The position numbers and the translations under genes are program-made. Shown in pieces: positions 11,519 to 24,295 of a stretch of 64,000 bases of DNA. Source of the stretch: Endomychus coccineus (Eukaryota; Arthropoda; Insecta; Coleoptera; Endomychidae). The stretch is taken from assembly GCA_958510875.1 (NCBI GenBank), contig OY294068.1, positions 70,658,633-70,722,632 of the forward strand, in the 5' to 3' direction. Numbering within the stretch: position 1 is the first letter of the stretch; the number at the start of each line of letters is the position of its first letter. The notes beneath the pieces are model-generated. The model saw only the letters and a list, made by a program, of their open reading frames with translations, made no database searches and had not been told where the DNA came from.

Positions 11519-11880
11519 GTACATTACTTACAATTGGTAATTGTCTAGAACAGCAACTATGAATTTTTCACACTTTTCTCTACAGAAACACATTCAAAAA
11601 TCTTATCTTAGTCCATTCATACTGTCAGAACATTGCACAAGTTGAGAATAATTGTGGGGTCATGGAGTGAAAAAATATGCAGGGTGGTTTAAATACACAT
11701 GGGACTATCTTGATACCCAAATTTTGATAATATTCATGTGATCTACAAAAAAATTAATTAATTTCCATTTGCCCAATATAAATAAGATAGTGTGCAATGG
11801 AATCCTGGGAGTGCTATTTTAGACAATGACCATACAATCATAATTTTGTACTAAGTAGGCCATTTCAAATATTCTTTAGA

Positions 11881-11942
11881 ACACTATAAATAAGAAATAA
11901 TCACCCTTATCCACTGAAGATGATTATTTCTTATTTATAGTG
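11881..11942. repeat. Imperfect hairpin in COX4 intron 1
   Basis: CACTATAAATAAGAAATAAT pairs with ATTATTTCTTATTTATAGTG around a short loop. The right arm and following bases (to TATCCACAGTGTGAACT) recur at 45330-45360. It therefore belongs to a dispersed repeat, probably a Penelope-type terminus, not to COX4 itself. Confidence 0.65.
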
Positions 11943-13038
11943 CTATGGTGTATCCACAGTGTGAACTCTTTTTTAGACAAAGAAGTACTGTTGAATTGTG
12001 ATCAAGTACCTGAATGTATCAATTGCACTTATCAACTATATACATACATTGTCAAAGTGAAATATAATACCGCAACATACAACATAATTGTTACAAATTT
12101 GAGGATATTATGCTTAGTTGCAAACCTGCATTTATATTAAGGTGCTGTAAAATTTACAACTATCAAACATTTTTCTGATGGTCCTTACAAATACTATATT
12201 TAGTATCTAATCAAAAACTATCAAAATATTAGATTATACTATTTCTGAGACTATTTCCCTTTTATTTTGAACGCATCTACATACATTATATATGTTATTT
12301 AAATGTCTTCCTGAATTTATTGGTCACAAAATCTGACTGTTATTTGATATATTGAACATTTGAAATGATATCTGAAGCATGCATTTGAAATTGATATGAC
12401 ATAATGATTTTCTTAGAAAATTCCATGCTGCAAATACCATTGAAATATTGTTGAGAAACTATCTTTTTTTTGCTACCTGTGAAATAATTATAAAACAAAT
12501 TATGTGCAGGCTGTTTCATTTTATTCTTGTTTGATTTGTGAATATTTAAATTGATTTAAGCTCATTATAACTATAATAATTATACCAAGTTTCATATATT
12601 TTCTTGCTCAGTAACAATTATTCTAGTGCATTAGACAAAGTAACATTCCGTTGGAATTAAACCAAAGGAAAATTTGTTTATTGACTTTCATTATTTTGGC
12701 ATTAACTGCTGTTATTTAGTGTTTTTTAAATGAACTCTTAGATTCTATTTAGAAGCGCGCTGTTTGTTATTTTCCAATTATGCTGTTTATGAATCTATTT
12801 TATAAAAAAGCCTGCTAGGCAATATCTCCATTAGCAACGGAGCTATTTGAGTTTTTCGGGACTTTGTGTCATCCTGTATATATGACCTGCAGAAGTGTCC
12901 AAAAGCAAAAAATAGTGCTGACAAAAGTGAGGGAAGTTAGTTATTGGTTGATCACATTTCATCTTTCTATACCACATGCTTTTGGAGATCTATAAGAGGG
13001 AAACATTCAAATAAAACAATTGAACTCTTCCATTCTAG

Positions 13039-13231
13039 GGTTTGAGAGAAAAGGAAAAAGGTGATTGGAAGAAACTAAGTATAGCAGAGAAAAAGGACTT
13101 GTATAGGTCATCCTTCTGTCAAACATTCTCTGAATTCAAAGCTCCTACTGGAGAATGGAAATCAGTTATTGGCATTGGTTTATTATTTGTATCAGCAGCA
13201 CTGTGGTTGTTTTATGGAGCCAACGTATTTG
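13039..13231 (+). CDS. COX4: COX4 exon 2: matrix helix and membrane span
   Basis: The acceptor is ccattctag|ggtttg. It encodes LREKEKGDWKKLSIAEKKDL, then FCQTFSEFKAPTGEWK, then the single transmembrane helix of subunit IV (about residues 119-140, IGIGLLFVSAALWLFYG). The donor is ttt g|gtaagt at 13232, splitting a Val codon after its first base. Sequence conservation with other animal COX4 proteins is strong and the frame is intact. Confidence 0.96.
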
Positions 13232-13405
13232 GTAAGTTATATTTAAAATATTGACTACTTATATATTTGTATTATACACTTCACTTTAAAATTCTAAAAT
13301 AAATTTTTGTTATGAAAATGAAAGAAAACATCATGTTTTGCAGCACTGTGGCTTCTTTAGGTGAACAATTGTGCTTAATTTTACAAAGGTATTACTAGCT
13401 ATATA

Positions 13406-14788
13406 CAGGATGTCCCACAACGATTTGACAGTTCAATTTCTCGAAAACTGTTAATATGACATATATGAAATTTGGCAGATATAAACAGTTGAAACTGGTG
13501 CTCATATTCATAATAAAATGACTTTCGGTTTTCCTTTCATTTTGGGTCACGTGACCCCAACATAATTTGTTTAAATGGGACAACCGGTATAATATTTCTA
13601 TTTTGGATATGTCATTCAAAAACAAATTCAACGATACTACACTTGTCATCATTGTATTGTGCAGTAATGATAAAAAGGGCTGTTTATTTTTACTAAATTT
13701 ATTAAAGCAATATTTTGTACTCAAAAATTTAGGTGGCTATGAAACAGATAACTATTGTAGCAACAACATACGTTGTCATTCAGTATTGTTAGGTGAAGTT
13801 TATTCAAGAACTGTCATTAATTATTAGTCATAATCTTGTGAAGACACTGTAATAATAAGTAAGTAATGCCTTCAATTTTTACTTACGATGAATATGTTTA
13901 CATGCTACTTATTTATGGAGAATGTGGAAAAAACAAAACTCATGCTGAAGGTTTGTACAGAAATCGTTTTCCTCATAGAATAACTCCTAGCAATGAAGGA
14001 TGAAGGAACATTAACGGGGCAAAGATACTTAGATTTTCTTCAAAATACTCTACCAGAATTACTTGAAGATATTCCCTCACATGAAAGGCAAACAATGTGG
14101 TGGCAGCAAGATGGAGCATCTCCTCACTTTTTTGGGCCAGTTCGAGAATATCTTGATAACACATTTCCTGAAAAATGGATTGGTGGAAATGGTGCGATTC
14201 TGTGGCCCCCCGTTCTCCGAATATTAGACCCTTAGATTTCTTTCTCTGGGGTCGAGTTTATGTCACACCCCCGACTGATTTGAAGGATAAAATAAGACAG
14301 GCATGTCGGACCGTAATACCCGAAATGATTGCAGCAGCACTTACAAGAAATCTTTTAACAAGGTTTGAATATTGTGTCAATGTAGACGGTCATCAATTTG
14401 AACATTTTCTTTAATTTTTTTAATTACTTGTACTTTTTAATTCCCTATGTTACGTTTTTTAATGAAATAATTTATTTTTGGTAGTTACTATTTGAAACTA
14501 TACAGATTTTCATTCAGTTGCACTTATTATCATTACTGCACAATACAATGATGACAAGTGTGGTATCGTTGAATTAGTTCAACAAATCCAAAATTGTAAT
14601 ATTATACCGGTTGTCTCATTTAAAAAAATTATGTTGGGGTCACGTGACCCGAAATGACAGGAAAAATGGAAGTCATTTTATAATAAATATAAGCCTCAGT
14701 TTTGACTGTTTATATCTGCGAAATTTCATATATGTCATATCAACAGTTTTCGAGAAATTGGACTGTCAAAACGTCGTAGAACACCCTG
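13406..14788 (+). mobile_element. Non-autonomous DD41D mariner with long TIRs, in COX4 intron 2
   Basis: TA|CAGGATGTCCCACAACGATT at the left is answered by the inverted AAACGTCGTAGAACACCCTG|TA at the right; TA dinucleotides are at 13404-13405 and 14789-14790. Arms run about 250 bp (13406-13660 and 14540-14788). The block GGGGTCACGTGACCC occurs in both. The arms have diverged somewhat, so this is older than the element at 926. It is related to that element in its transposase but not in its TIR sequence. Confidence 0.9.
13866..14414 (+). pseudogene. DD41D mariner transposase, internally deleted
   Basis: An ATG at 13866 starts MPSIFTYDEYVYMLLIYGEC, the N-terminal HTH region seen in many arthropod transposases of this type. 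It runs to RFPHRITPSN and then jumps, after a frame change near 13985, to GTLTGQRYLDFLQNTLPELL. The middle of the protein with the first catalytic Asp is deleted. The second Asp is in WWQQDGASPH and the third in IRPLDFFLWG, again 41 residues apart. An additional frame change lies near 14207. It ends VDGHQFEHFL*. The element is therefore deleted and inactive. Confidence 0.87.
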
Positions 14789-14808
14789 TATAGATGAAGA
14801 GAAAACTA

Positions 14809-15494
14809 CCAAGGGGGGCTGATTTAATGATTGTAAATTCAGATTGTTTACAGCCAATTTACGTATTACTAGAATACAGGTTGGTTACACTAAGGGATTA
14901 AAATCTAATAATTAGTTTGCTACAGTTTTGTTTATTTGGGAAGAGATTAAGAACCCTAGAGTATCAAAAATGTATCTGATTATTGTGCTTATATTTATTA
15001 ATTTCATAGCATTCTAAGTTATCTAAAAGTGTATCTTCATATAAGCCTGTTACCGACAGTGTTGTAAATGTTGTTGCATGTATATTCAAAGCTAGATCTA
15101 AAGAAGAGCGCATAGAGAGGAAGGCAAGACATCGGGGAAGTACAAAAGACAGTAGTGTTGTCGGAACCTAAAAACTACAAGCAGCAACCTAAAACTTATA
15201 ATCAATAAACTTATATAACAAGAATAATTGGTGTATAATAAAGATACTACAGACCGGCCACCAATTTGATCAAAATTAATTTTGAAATCTCACATGTGGT
15301 AAATAAAGGTAGACTTTTAGATAACTTAGAATGCTCAGAAATTAATTTAAAAAAAAAAGCACAGTAATTGTTTACTCAATAATCAGGTTTTTAATCTCTT
15401 CCCATTTAAAAAACCTGTCGCAAACTAATTATTTAGATTTTAATCCATTAATATAAACAATCTGAATTAAAAAATATCGGGTCAGCCCCCTTGG
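14809..15494. mobile_element. MITE-like element with long inverted repeats
   Basis: CCAAGGGGGGCTGATTTAAT at 14809 is inverted as GGGTCAGCCCCCTTGG ending at 15494. Inside, GCATTCTAAGTTATCTAAAAGT (15011 region) is inverted at 15319-15340, and AATTAGTTTG blocks also pair. The unique centre (15050-15300) has no coding potential. It lies 20 bp from the mariner, in COX4 intron 2. Confidence 0.75.
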
Positions 15495-15550
15495 TTATTT
15501 TCTCTTTATGTGTATATAGGTAGTAAGTAAATTTAAGTAGGATTGTTCAC

Positions 15551-15580
15551 CTGAAGAAGCCACTATGTGGCGATACATGT
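15551..15580 (+). ncRNA. Hammerhead-like core motif (candidate)
   Basis: CTGAAGA, a GCCAC/GTGGC hairpin, then GATAC. The arrangement CUGANGA - stem II - GAAA is the hammerhead core; here GAAAC is mutated to GATAC. It sits in a dispersed repeat that continues past the Helitron-like element at 16276. Stems I and III are not convincingly present, so activity is doubtful. Confidence 0.35.
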
Positions 15581-15604
15581 GCCTTCTTTTATTTTTACAA
15601 TAAA

Positions 15605-16275
15605 CTAGCGACCCGCCCCGGCTTCGCACAGGTGCAATGCTGATACTAAGTACACTACAGAAAAACTGTAAACGTTGTATATAAAAACATAGCGGCCCGC
15701 TCCGACCGGTACCGCCGCAAACGCTACGTCCCGCAATTTTTAAATCTGTAATATCTTCGAAAATATTCATTCAAATCATATACTGTAAAGGGCCATATAG
15801 ATCTATATTAAATCAACAATGTATTTAAGGTAGTCGATTGGATAAGGATTAATGCTGTATTGGTTAAAATCGCTTCGAAAATTAGCCATTATTTGTCGTA
15901 AAAAGTAAATGACAAAAAAATGGTATTGTGGGATAACCATAAGAGATAGACATATACCATCGCGGAGTTTTCTGTAGACCTTTTCAATGTGTATAATACT
16001 TAGTACATTATTTTGATATATCTCGTAGGGTTCAGTCTGCGTTTGCAATGTAAGCGGAAAAAATGTAATTATTTACGACATCGCATTAGAAACCTCAAAA
16101 ATAACAGTATTTCTCCACCATTTAATGGATGTTATTATACATATAAACCTTCCTCTTCAATCACTCTATCTATTAAAAAAAACCGCATCAAAATCCGTTG
16201 CGTAGTTTTAAAGATTTAAGCATACATAGGTATATGGGGACAGAGAAAGCGACTTTGTTTTATACTATGTAGTGA
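15605..16275 (-). mobile_element. Non-autonomous Helitron-like element
   Basis: Read on the minus strand it starts TCACTACATAGTATAAAACA (16275 downward). It ends with a GC-rich hairpin region and CGGGTCGCTAG at 15605, followed by T. A 5' TC and a 3' hairpin plus CTAG are Helitron hallmarks. The outer sequences on both sides belong to one dispersed repeat, so the insertion has no target duplication, as expected. The base before the 5' end is T instead of the expected A. No Rep/helicase ORF is present. Confidence 0.65.
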
Positions 16276-16683
16276 AGTTTATTTTGTTGGAACTTTTTGT
16301 GTACTGTTCATTTGTAATATATTGGATTTCCAACAAGTAAAGACCAGTTCAATTTTAGAATTGAAAGAAAAGTATTGATCATAAGATAATATGTTGCAAG
16401 AATAATCCAAGCTCATTAGAGATATATTTCATTTATCTATATTAAGGAAAATTCAAAGTTGACTTTACCCTTAGCAAGAACTTTGGTTTGATCTTACAAC
16501 TTAGTTTCAAGCATTACCCTATACAAATTGCTTGTAGTATTTAGATGTATATTAGGTTTGTTATGCTATCTTATTTCGCATACCAAATTTCAATAAATTT
16601 ATATATCTTGAGGAATAAAATTGTTACAAAAATAAAGTTTACCCCGTATTTTCAGTGTTTAATTTGATGAAAATTCTTTATAG

Positions 16684-16820
16684 TTTACCAACCCATGCCA
16701 GCATCATTCAATGAAGAAAATCGTAAAGCTCAGTTGAGACGAATGCTTGATTTGCAAGTGAATCCCATCCAGGGAATATCATCAAAGTGGGATTATGAAA
16801 AGGAAGAATGGAAGAAATAG
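16684..16820 (+). CDS. COX4: COX4 exon 3: C-terminus
   Basis: The acceptor is tttatag|tttacc, completing the split Val codon. It encodes YQPMPASFNEENRKAQLRRM, LDLQVNPIQGISSKWDYEK and EEWKK*, the very conserved C-terminal tail of subunit IV on the intermembrane side. Stop TAG is at 16818-16820. The frame is intact across all three exons. Confidence 0.96.
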
Positions 16821-16852
16821 TTTTTTAGAATATTTATAATTAATTGAATAAC

Positions 16853-16897
16853 TGAATCATGAGTTTTCCTTGACACCCAAGGAAAATTCATGATTCA
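16853..16897. terminator. Strong hairpin 32 bp after the COX4 stop codon
   Basis: TGAATCATGAGTTTTCCTTG pairs with CAAGGAAAATTCATGATTCA around a 5-base loop, close to a perfect 20 bp stem. It would lie in the COX4 3' UTR. The label terminator is only positional; a processing or mRNA-stability role, or a decayed palindrome, is equally possible. Confidence 0.45.
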
Positions 16898-19800
16898 TTA
16901 GTACATGATGTAAATTTATTACCAGGATATAATTTGGCCAATAGATCGGTAAGAGACGCAGAATAGCGTTGAGAAGAATTTATATTTTATTTATTAATCA
17001 CAGGAGCTGTTTACTTGAGCTTGGAATTCAAATATAATATTTGGTTCTAGTTGTTATTCTGAATTTCATAAAAAATTATCGTAATATTGGAAACCTTAAC
17101 ATGCAAGTTTCAAATCTATTCATATGTGTTTTTGAAGAACCTGCAGACTTCTCATGTTGGAGGACTGCCCTTTAGTTTAGCACCTTTCAAATATTTAAAT
17201 TTGGTGAGAAAATTGAGAGGATATACTAGCAGTGTCATAGTAGTGAATAGATCCGCTAAAAATACATGAGAATTGATGGCTATTTGGTAGTTGAAAGTTC
17301 CTCAGTACTTTCACAGTATTTTTAATGGTGTAACAGTGCGCCGAGCGTATGCTCTATAAATCTGAACTTACTCCAGATTTAATTGATCCAGACAAGTGAA
17401 TAGGTTTGAAAGCCTATATCACCGCTGAACCCCGTACTTGTACCAGTCGGCTGGGTAGCGTTAATACCTCATCGACGTGTTATATGAATTGAGAATTGTT
17501 TGTTGGAACCTGTTCGGGTATCAAAGATCTTAGTTGATCCGTGTACCCTTAAGGTTCTTTAAGCTGACACCATTAGGTGTATAATTCAGCCCACCTAGAA
17601 GCTGTTTTTGACTACGATGACTTGATCCCTTCCAAGGGACCGCCTCGTACAATTACATCTTTATATCTATTCAAGCGTAAATTGTGGAGGTCGTATTCAC
17701 TGACAGGTGATAAGGAATTACCAGTTACACTCGTTAATCAAATTAAATGATAAATATATATTGGATAAAAGTTAACAAAATTTAGCACATCGCAACACAT
17801 CAAACGATTATAAAATTGGTTCGAAATCTGGTTATGGGAATAAATTTAAATACGTCTAATTCAGGTTCACCCCAAGTGGGAACCTGGGAAACCGTTATCA
17901 ACGACGCTAGTTCTACCTCTGAGCAGGAACTCGCTCGCTGGCGAGTTCCTGCTCGGGTTCTCTTAAGAGAGTTGGAATCAGTGAAAACTAAGTAGCACAC
18001 ACGAAACAGTGATCGATTTCGTGCTCGATCACGCCGATGATCGATGGAAGATTTAGAATTAAATAAAAGATTCCTCCTTCTGGTAACCTGGGGTAAGCCT
18101 AACGACCTGATATTCTGTCATATCCCCTAAATGATCTCCGATAAGCGGAATTACAATTGATCACTCTAACTAGCCTGAATGGCTGGAAACAACATATATT
18201 AACAAAATAAACATTGGCGGGCGGAGCGGGATCTGAAGGTTAAATATTATATTATGTCGCCGATTCAGAGGTTGAAGTCAATATAAGAGTTGTTCTTTGG
18301 TAATCAAAATGCACTTACCATGTTGGTCTAATATCACAATTCCCTCTCGAATTCCTTGTATAAATAAGGCACATAGAATTTACGCACTCGAGTTCTACGT
18401 GGGATTAAATTGTGAATGTTATGGAATTGTCACAAAATGATTTTAAGGGAACAAACACTTTCCGCGAAACGCGAAAAAGTCCAGCGCTGCTTCAGCCCTA
18501 GGAATACATAACCCTTGTTGCACAAATACTACTTTTAATTTTGCTACACAACAGTTCTAACTATGAGCCAATTCAATGGTCCAAACTACCCCACCTACAG
18601 CTCCGGGTTTCTTTCTTTTACAATACTACAAGCAAAATTTAACGTTGGTTGAATTTAAATAATTTCTTTGTTGACTTATATGAACACAAATTGATTTAAT
18701 CTCGATACATTTCTTGAATTTAATTTATTACAATCTTGACAAACAGGATATTAATTGATTTCAAAAAAATATGATCTTGTAACACAAATTAATCTCAATT
18801 TAGGTTCTTTATGACTTGACTGGAAAATTATTTTGCTACTTTATAGAGGCATTATCTCAACAACAATAAAAAGAAGTTAAAAATATTTTAATTATTTTAA
18901 GTGTGGAATTTAAATAAAATATGACTTGAATTAATGCAACAATGGAGCATCCCTGTGGACACAAAGCTGGCTGGTGCAGAACTCCCCTTTTTTCTCAAAG
19001 TAATTAGTTTTTATGAAACCATTGAAGTGTGGGCCACCCCACAGGCAAAGCTTAGAAATATGTTTAATTTAGAAAACCGGGAGCTGATCCCGCCCATACT
19101 TTATAAAACAACCTATGGGAATCTTAACTAGATGAAAGAATCGTAAGTGACGGCTTTTCTCAACTCCACGTGGACTTCTCCTGACTCGGGGAAAAAGTAC
19201 CATTGACCTCGTACCGTGCTTACGTTTGTTAAGCATAATTCCATGCTGGGTTAGAAGTCGGTGCTCCGGAAAGAGGGTTCGGATTACAAACGTCGCTAGA
19301 CATATCGTATGTTCTGTCAAGATACATACATATAAACTTTTCTTTCGAATTAAATTGAATTATTCAAGAACCCAAAGTTATAATTTCGGATTATCACAAT
19401 GGATAAGAGTGTTTCTTTCGTATTTATAGTGCTACCTACTCTAATCGGTCCATACACAGAATACTGTCATTTAAACTACCATCTACGAAGACTGCTTAAT
19501 GGACGACGCTCAATGTAGACTGTCTCGAATAGCCAAGCAGGGATGTTTGGTAATACCTCAACCAGCATAATCATCGGCCTTATAAAATGCTGGAAGAAGT
19601 GAACCACAATAGGCCACATGGTGGCGGTGTAGTGATCTAAATAGGAAATAGGAGGATAATTAGAATTAGTTCTCGGTATGAAAATACAACGAAAAAACGT
19701 CTGTCAGTAGCTCTTGTTGAAACCTGAATCTTCATGGGAAAGAATTGTTGGGGATGGATTCTTGTTTACTATTCACTTTGAATAGTGATGATTTAACAAG

Positions 19801-22073
19801 AATAACTTTATAGGTAAATTGAATCTAGCATCCTCTTTAACCCATTCTCTTGTAACGAAGCTCTAAAAAATTGAATAATTATTTAATGAGAAACACGTAG
19901 ATCAGTTGTAAATTTTAGATTTCGTGTATATTAGTATTTCGAATTGATAATTTCGAATAATTATATTGTTGTATAGGAAGATAGATAGTACCGGGCATTG
20001 ACATCCGTGTAGTTTAAGTGTCAGATTTGCATACGGTTCCATTCAAAAGTCGCGTATATTTTGATTTCATTCAGAAACGTGCATATTTCGTGTCAACAAA
20101 AGATATCGGAACAAATGTAACCATAAAAACGGCACAAAATCGAGGAACTGGTGGACCATCATGAGCGCGAAATGAGCAAAAAAGGGCTCGAAAGGAGCTG
20201 GTGTAGGTGACTTGACCAGCAGCTCGATTGGTATAAAAGAACGCCTCGCAAGCGTTGAGGATAATTATTAGATTCTTACGAACATAGTGAGCGAACTGAA
20301 GTGCGAGTGAACCATTTAAACCGCCGAAATCAAAAGTTCCGCCAGTTATCATTGAAGTATTAGGTAATTTTGCTAAATGAAGCATGAATAGCCGTTTTTG
20401 ATAATTCTCACAACTATTTGTTTGCAAGGCTATAATAAGGAAATAGCCTGCTTGAACCGCTTTCTTTGCGTTTATTGTTTCTGAGCTTCCTTGTGCTTCC
20501 CCCGGGTCGGGATAAATTATTATACAGAGAGAGTCAAATATTTATTTATGTTCAAGCTATAAATAAACTTATTATTGGGAAGTTTCGTGTTTATCTAAAA
20601 TGACTTTCTGCAACAGCATTTAAGTAGTCAAGAAGTAACCAAGTATTAATTGCAATTAAAGCCTGCCATTCTAATACTATTCAGTCGCCCTATTGACCCC
20701 TGGTTACTTCACTGAGAGTACCCTGGGACAAGGCTATCCATAGATAGCACAGTGCTACGCTTTGTGATAAGGGCCCTAGCAGAAGCCCTCAACGAGGAGT
20801 AAACCTTGACAAAAATCTGGCGCCCGAGAAACCAACCAATCGGATTCAGATCCGGAATCCGGAGATAGAGTTATGAAAGCTGAGCACCATTTGTCTTCTA
20901 TAGTGTCCGTCATTTTGCAGCCAAGTTTGCTTCGTTTAGAATTTATCAAGGTTGGTGACAATCCTCGACCGAAAATCACTAGATCTGAACAGAATATTTG
21001 TTCAAGAGCTAGTTGAATTTTTTGTGTAAATGACAATTCTAAAGTGATGATCTAAGAAGACGCTTGCTATAAACCACTTGAGAAAACTATTCTTATGGCC
21101 AGAAGTGGAGCCTTTTAAAGTTGCCCATTTGTAGGTAAACAAAAAGTCGCCTGAGCGTAAATGACGGGCTAGGTTCCCAAAAAACACCTCTCGGAGCACC
21201 AATCCACCCTTGTCATTCATTTACAGTGGAACCTGGAGCAGATGTAGTAGGTAAGGTTGCACATTCTCAGCGTAAATGGTAAGAGTCTTTCAAGAGCACC
21301 TCCAGGAACACATTCACCTTTGTGTTATAAAATGCCCTACAACCTACAATAATTGGAGTACCTACTTTGAATTATTATATACTAAAATACGATGATTATC
21401 CTTAAAAAATAAACTACTCTTCATTTAACGAAGAAACAGACTCAATTGGTTACCTTTCCATGACTTGGCTGAAAGAAATGTTCTTGATAAAATTATTTTC
21501 TCAATAAATAAACTGTTTTTTAGTTAAATAAGAAAAATCTAATTTGTATAATTCTTTAAAGATGACAACCGTTGATTTATCAACAGATTGAGCGAAAACT
21601 TCGGGACCAGTCTCTGATCTTGACATTACTCAATAGTATATTGTGCAACTAGTGTAGAAAATATGATATTTCGTACGAGTGTGACAATCTGTTACGAGTG
21701 TACAAGCTGTACACTACACTTTTTAACCTACTTTGTACAAAATTAAGCTAAAATTAGTACACAGCGAAAACACTGACACTAAATATCTGCTGTCATGAAT
21801 TTATTTGCAGATTTTTCATTGTCACAGCTGCCTATAATTAGGAACAAATTTCAGTGGGAAATACGTGATTTTCTGCAATACATTATTGCGAAATGATACG
21901 TTTTTCAGTTAGGTCGTCAGAAAATATATTTTATTGATTGCAAGGGTAGGAAAGTAAGTGGCGATGTTTCATACGAATGATATTGTGAATAATTCAAATT
22001 TATAAGCGGTTTAACATTATGAATAGACTACTCATAATTAGGGAATGGAAATTGAAAAGCGTGAATGAATCTA
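16898..22073. other. COX4-CINP intergenic region, no gene recognised
   Basis: About 5 kb between two convergent genes. 17265-17345 resembles the repeat at 45243-45320. 17921-17954 is a 14 bp perfect hairpin, GAGCAGGAACTCGC/GCGAGTTCCTGCTC. 20818-20827 reads TGGCGCCCGA, like a retroviral-type primer-binding site, with an AATAAA upstream. A 118-codon minus ORF at 20071-20427 has no motif that I know. Base composition at 17.3-18.6 kb is less AT-rich. I cannot support any gene here. Confidence 0.45.
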
Positions 22074-22232
22074 TTAACTATATTTTCGATGACCAGTTTC
22101 AACTAATAGAGTTTCCAATTTGAATGTAGTTTCATCAGTTATATTTGTTTGATAGGTCCAATAAGCAGCTAAAAACATTGCTTCGTGTTTACTTTTAGAA
22201 TGAGCTATATTTTCCAAGACACGCCGCTTCAC
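22074..22232 (-). CDS. CINP: CINP last exon (CDK2-interacting protein C-terminus)
   Basis: CINP is a small coiled-coil protein linked to Cdc7/CDK2, ATR signalling and ribosome biogenesis (family knowledge). On the minus strand the acceptor is attttcag|gtgaag, and the exon reads VKRRVLENIAHSKS, then AAYWTYQTNIT, then KLETLLVETGHRKYS*. The ending (L-E-..-LL-ETGHR) is the diagnostic CINP C-terminal signature. Stop TAA is at 22074-22076. It joins in phase 0 to the exon ending ...MYSSELQ at 24296 across a 2,063 bp intron. The frame is intact. Confidence 0.85.
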   Translation of the reverse strand: MKRRVLENIAHSKSKHEAMFLAAYWTYQTNITDETTFKLETLLVETGHRKYS

Positions 22233-24295
22233 CTGAAAATGTATACTATAGTATGTAGTTGTATATTTAAGAAGAAATTTTAGTTGGTCGTTCACATTTC
22301 ATGTTGGTACTAAACACATTTATTCTGCAATTAAGTACCATCCACACTGAAAATAATATAATCGATTAGAAACTAAAGTGTAATAAAGGAAGTAGGTACC
22401 ATTGTTTCATTTATTTCAGTTCATCTTGGATGAAATAATTAAGATTTGTTCAAGGTAGGTTCTGATGGTTGTCAGAACTAAATATTTGTATTTACCTACT
22501 AAAGCTTTTCTACTATTCTACTGGAGCTGCCAACATAGTAACCGAAATACGTATTTATTTATCAATGTAATGCTCAGGTACATCTATTAGAAGCCATCGA
22601 ATTTATGATAACAATTATGAAATTTAATATGTTCTATTTACTAAACTTATAGCAAAACCATAATACAAGAAAATGGTAGAGGCAGTGACATATTTAGCAC
22701 TTGTCGATTAGCTTCTGAGTAAACAAATCTGCATCTTAAAAATTGCAATGAAATACTTGATTCTTACACTCGACGCTGTGAACTTGGAACTACAATAATT
22801 TTGAGGAAATATTCTCAGCTTTATTCGCCACATAGTTAGATAATTCCAGGGCAATGTTTCAACGGGACTTTTATGTTATTCCCTGACGATGATCAAACGG
22901 ACGGTGTGGAATTGTTTAGGTGATGAGCATACTGAGAAATTGCACAATGGTATCTCCTCAAGTTCCTGTGTATATCTGATGTTTTAAAGAAAATCAATAA
23001 TAAAATAGAAAACAAAAACCAAACACTTCAAGGATCGAGAATCCGAAAAAATTCAATCAATGAATACCTTTTTTTTTTTACATTTTAGACACTTATAATT
23101 TTAATCTTTAAGGCAGAATTATTTAGTTTGTTGGTTACTACTAACATTTTTGTTTCTGTCATTGGAATGAAAGTGAAATGATGTTATGGCGATTTCGGCC
23201 ACAGAAGTAAAGACATTAAAATCTTGAAAGTTTTTATGCAAGAAGGTTGAAAATGAGTCCACGTTTTGGTTATATGTGTGCGGACCAAACAACTTTTAAT
23301 CTATTAAAAAAAATACGATCTTAATTATTAGCGTCGTGACATCAAGAATTGATCAAGGTTCTTAGGTTGCCATGAGTTGAGCTTTGAGGTATTAGAACTT
23401 TTCTCTTCTCAAGGTATTGTTTTATTTTGAAATAATTCTAGTCAAATTAAGTAAATCAAAATTCTGGAATATGTTGCACCCACTAATTAGCACCTTACAT
23501 CAAAGATTTGAAGGTACAATTTATTAAGTTAAAATAGCCACTGTGCAATCATTAGTCACTTCAGGGTTTCTTTGGACTGAAACTAGTACTAGTAGTAATC
23601 TATTTCAAGATTATTTATTTTCTTTTTGTGTTGAAGACACTCCTGCCCGGAATAAACGTTTATTTACTTAGTAATTCAAAATACAAGTTTAGTTAGTTAC
23701 ACCTTTGTCCAGAATATTCATATTTAATGTCAATAGTTTGAAAATGAAATTACCCACAACCATGAAGTTACCATTCACTATATGGAAAAATGAAATATAG
23801 ATCAGGTTGGTAACTGTGAGGGATACATCTGAACAGCATTGGAATTATAATTTGCTCCTAGAGCCTTTTTCAAAAGGAAAGAAAAATCTCATTACACTAA
23901 TATGAAACCAAATATCAAATCCTGTTTAGGAGTAATTAACCAAGTGATAGTAATATTAATCATTTTGATAGGTTCTCATCTGATATATTAGCGAAGTGAA
24001 ACCTAGTGTGCATATGTAGCAGATACCCTTGATTCAGTTTCAGAAGTGCTATAAAACTGTTTGATGCGAGGCTTCTCAATAATTTAAAATTACGGCAAGC
24101 AGATCCTCCTAATAAGTTGTTTGAAACTATTTGATGGTGATTACATATATGAACACCTGCAGTCAATACAAACAGCTAATTGAAATTGTTTCACACCATT
24201 ACTAAAAGAACATTTAGAATGCTACTTTTGGAGTGAAAATGTATATTAGTATCAGCGTATTACATTGCATCTAATTAAATTTCCAAATGTCTCAC
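22233..24295. other. CINP intron, no feature recognised
   Basis: AT-rich intron sequence. Apart from a poly-T run near 23070 I see no repeat structure or ORF worth listing. Confidence 0.5.

Noticed and set aside
20071..20427. 118-codon minus-strand ORF
   Set aside because: No recognisable motif, no splice context and no homologous wording. ORF length alone is not sufficient in a region with raised GC.
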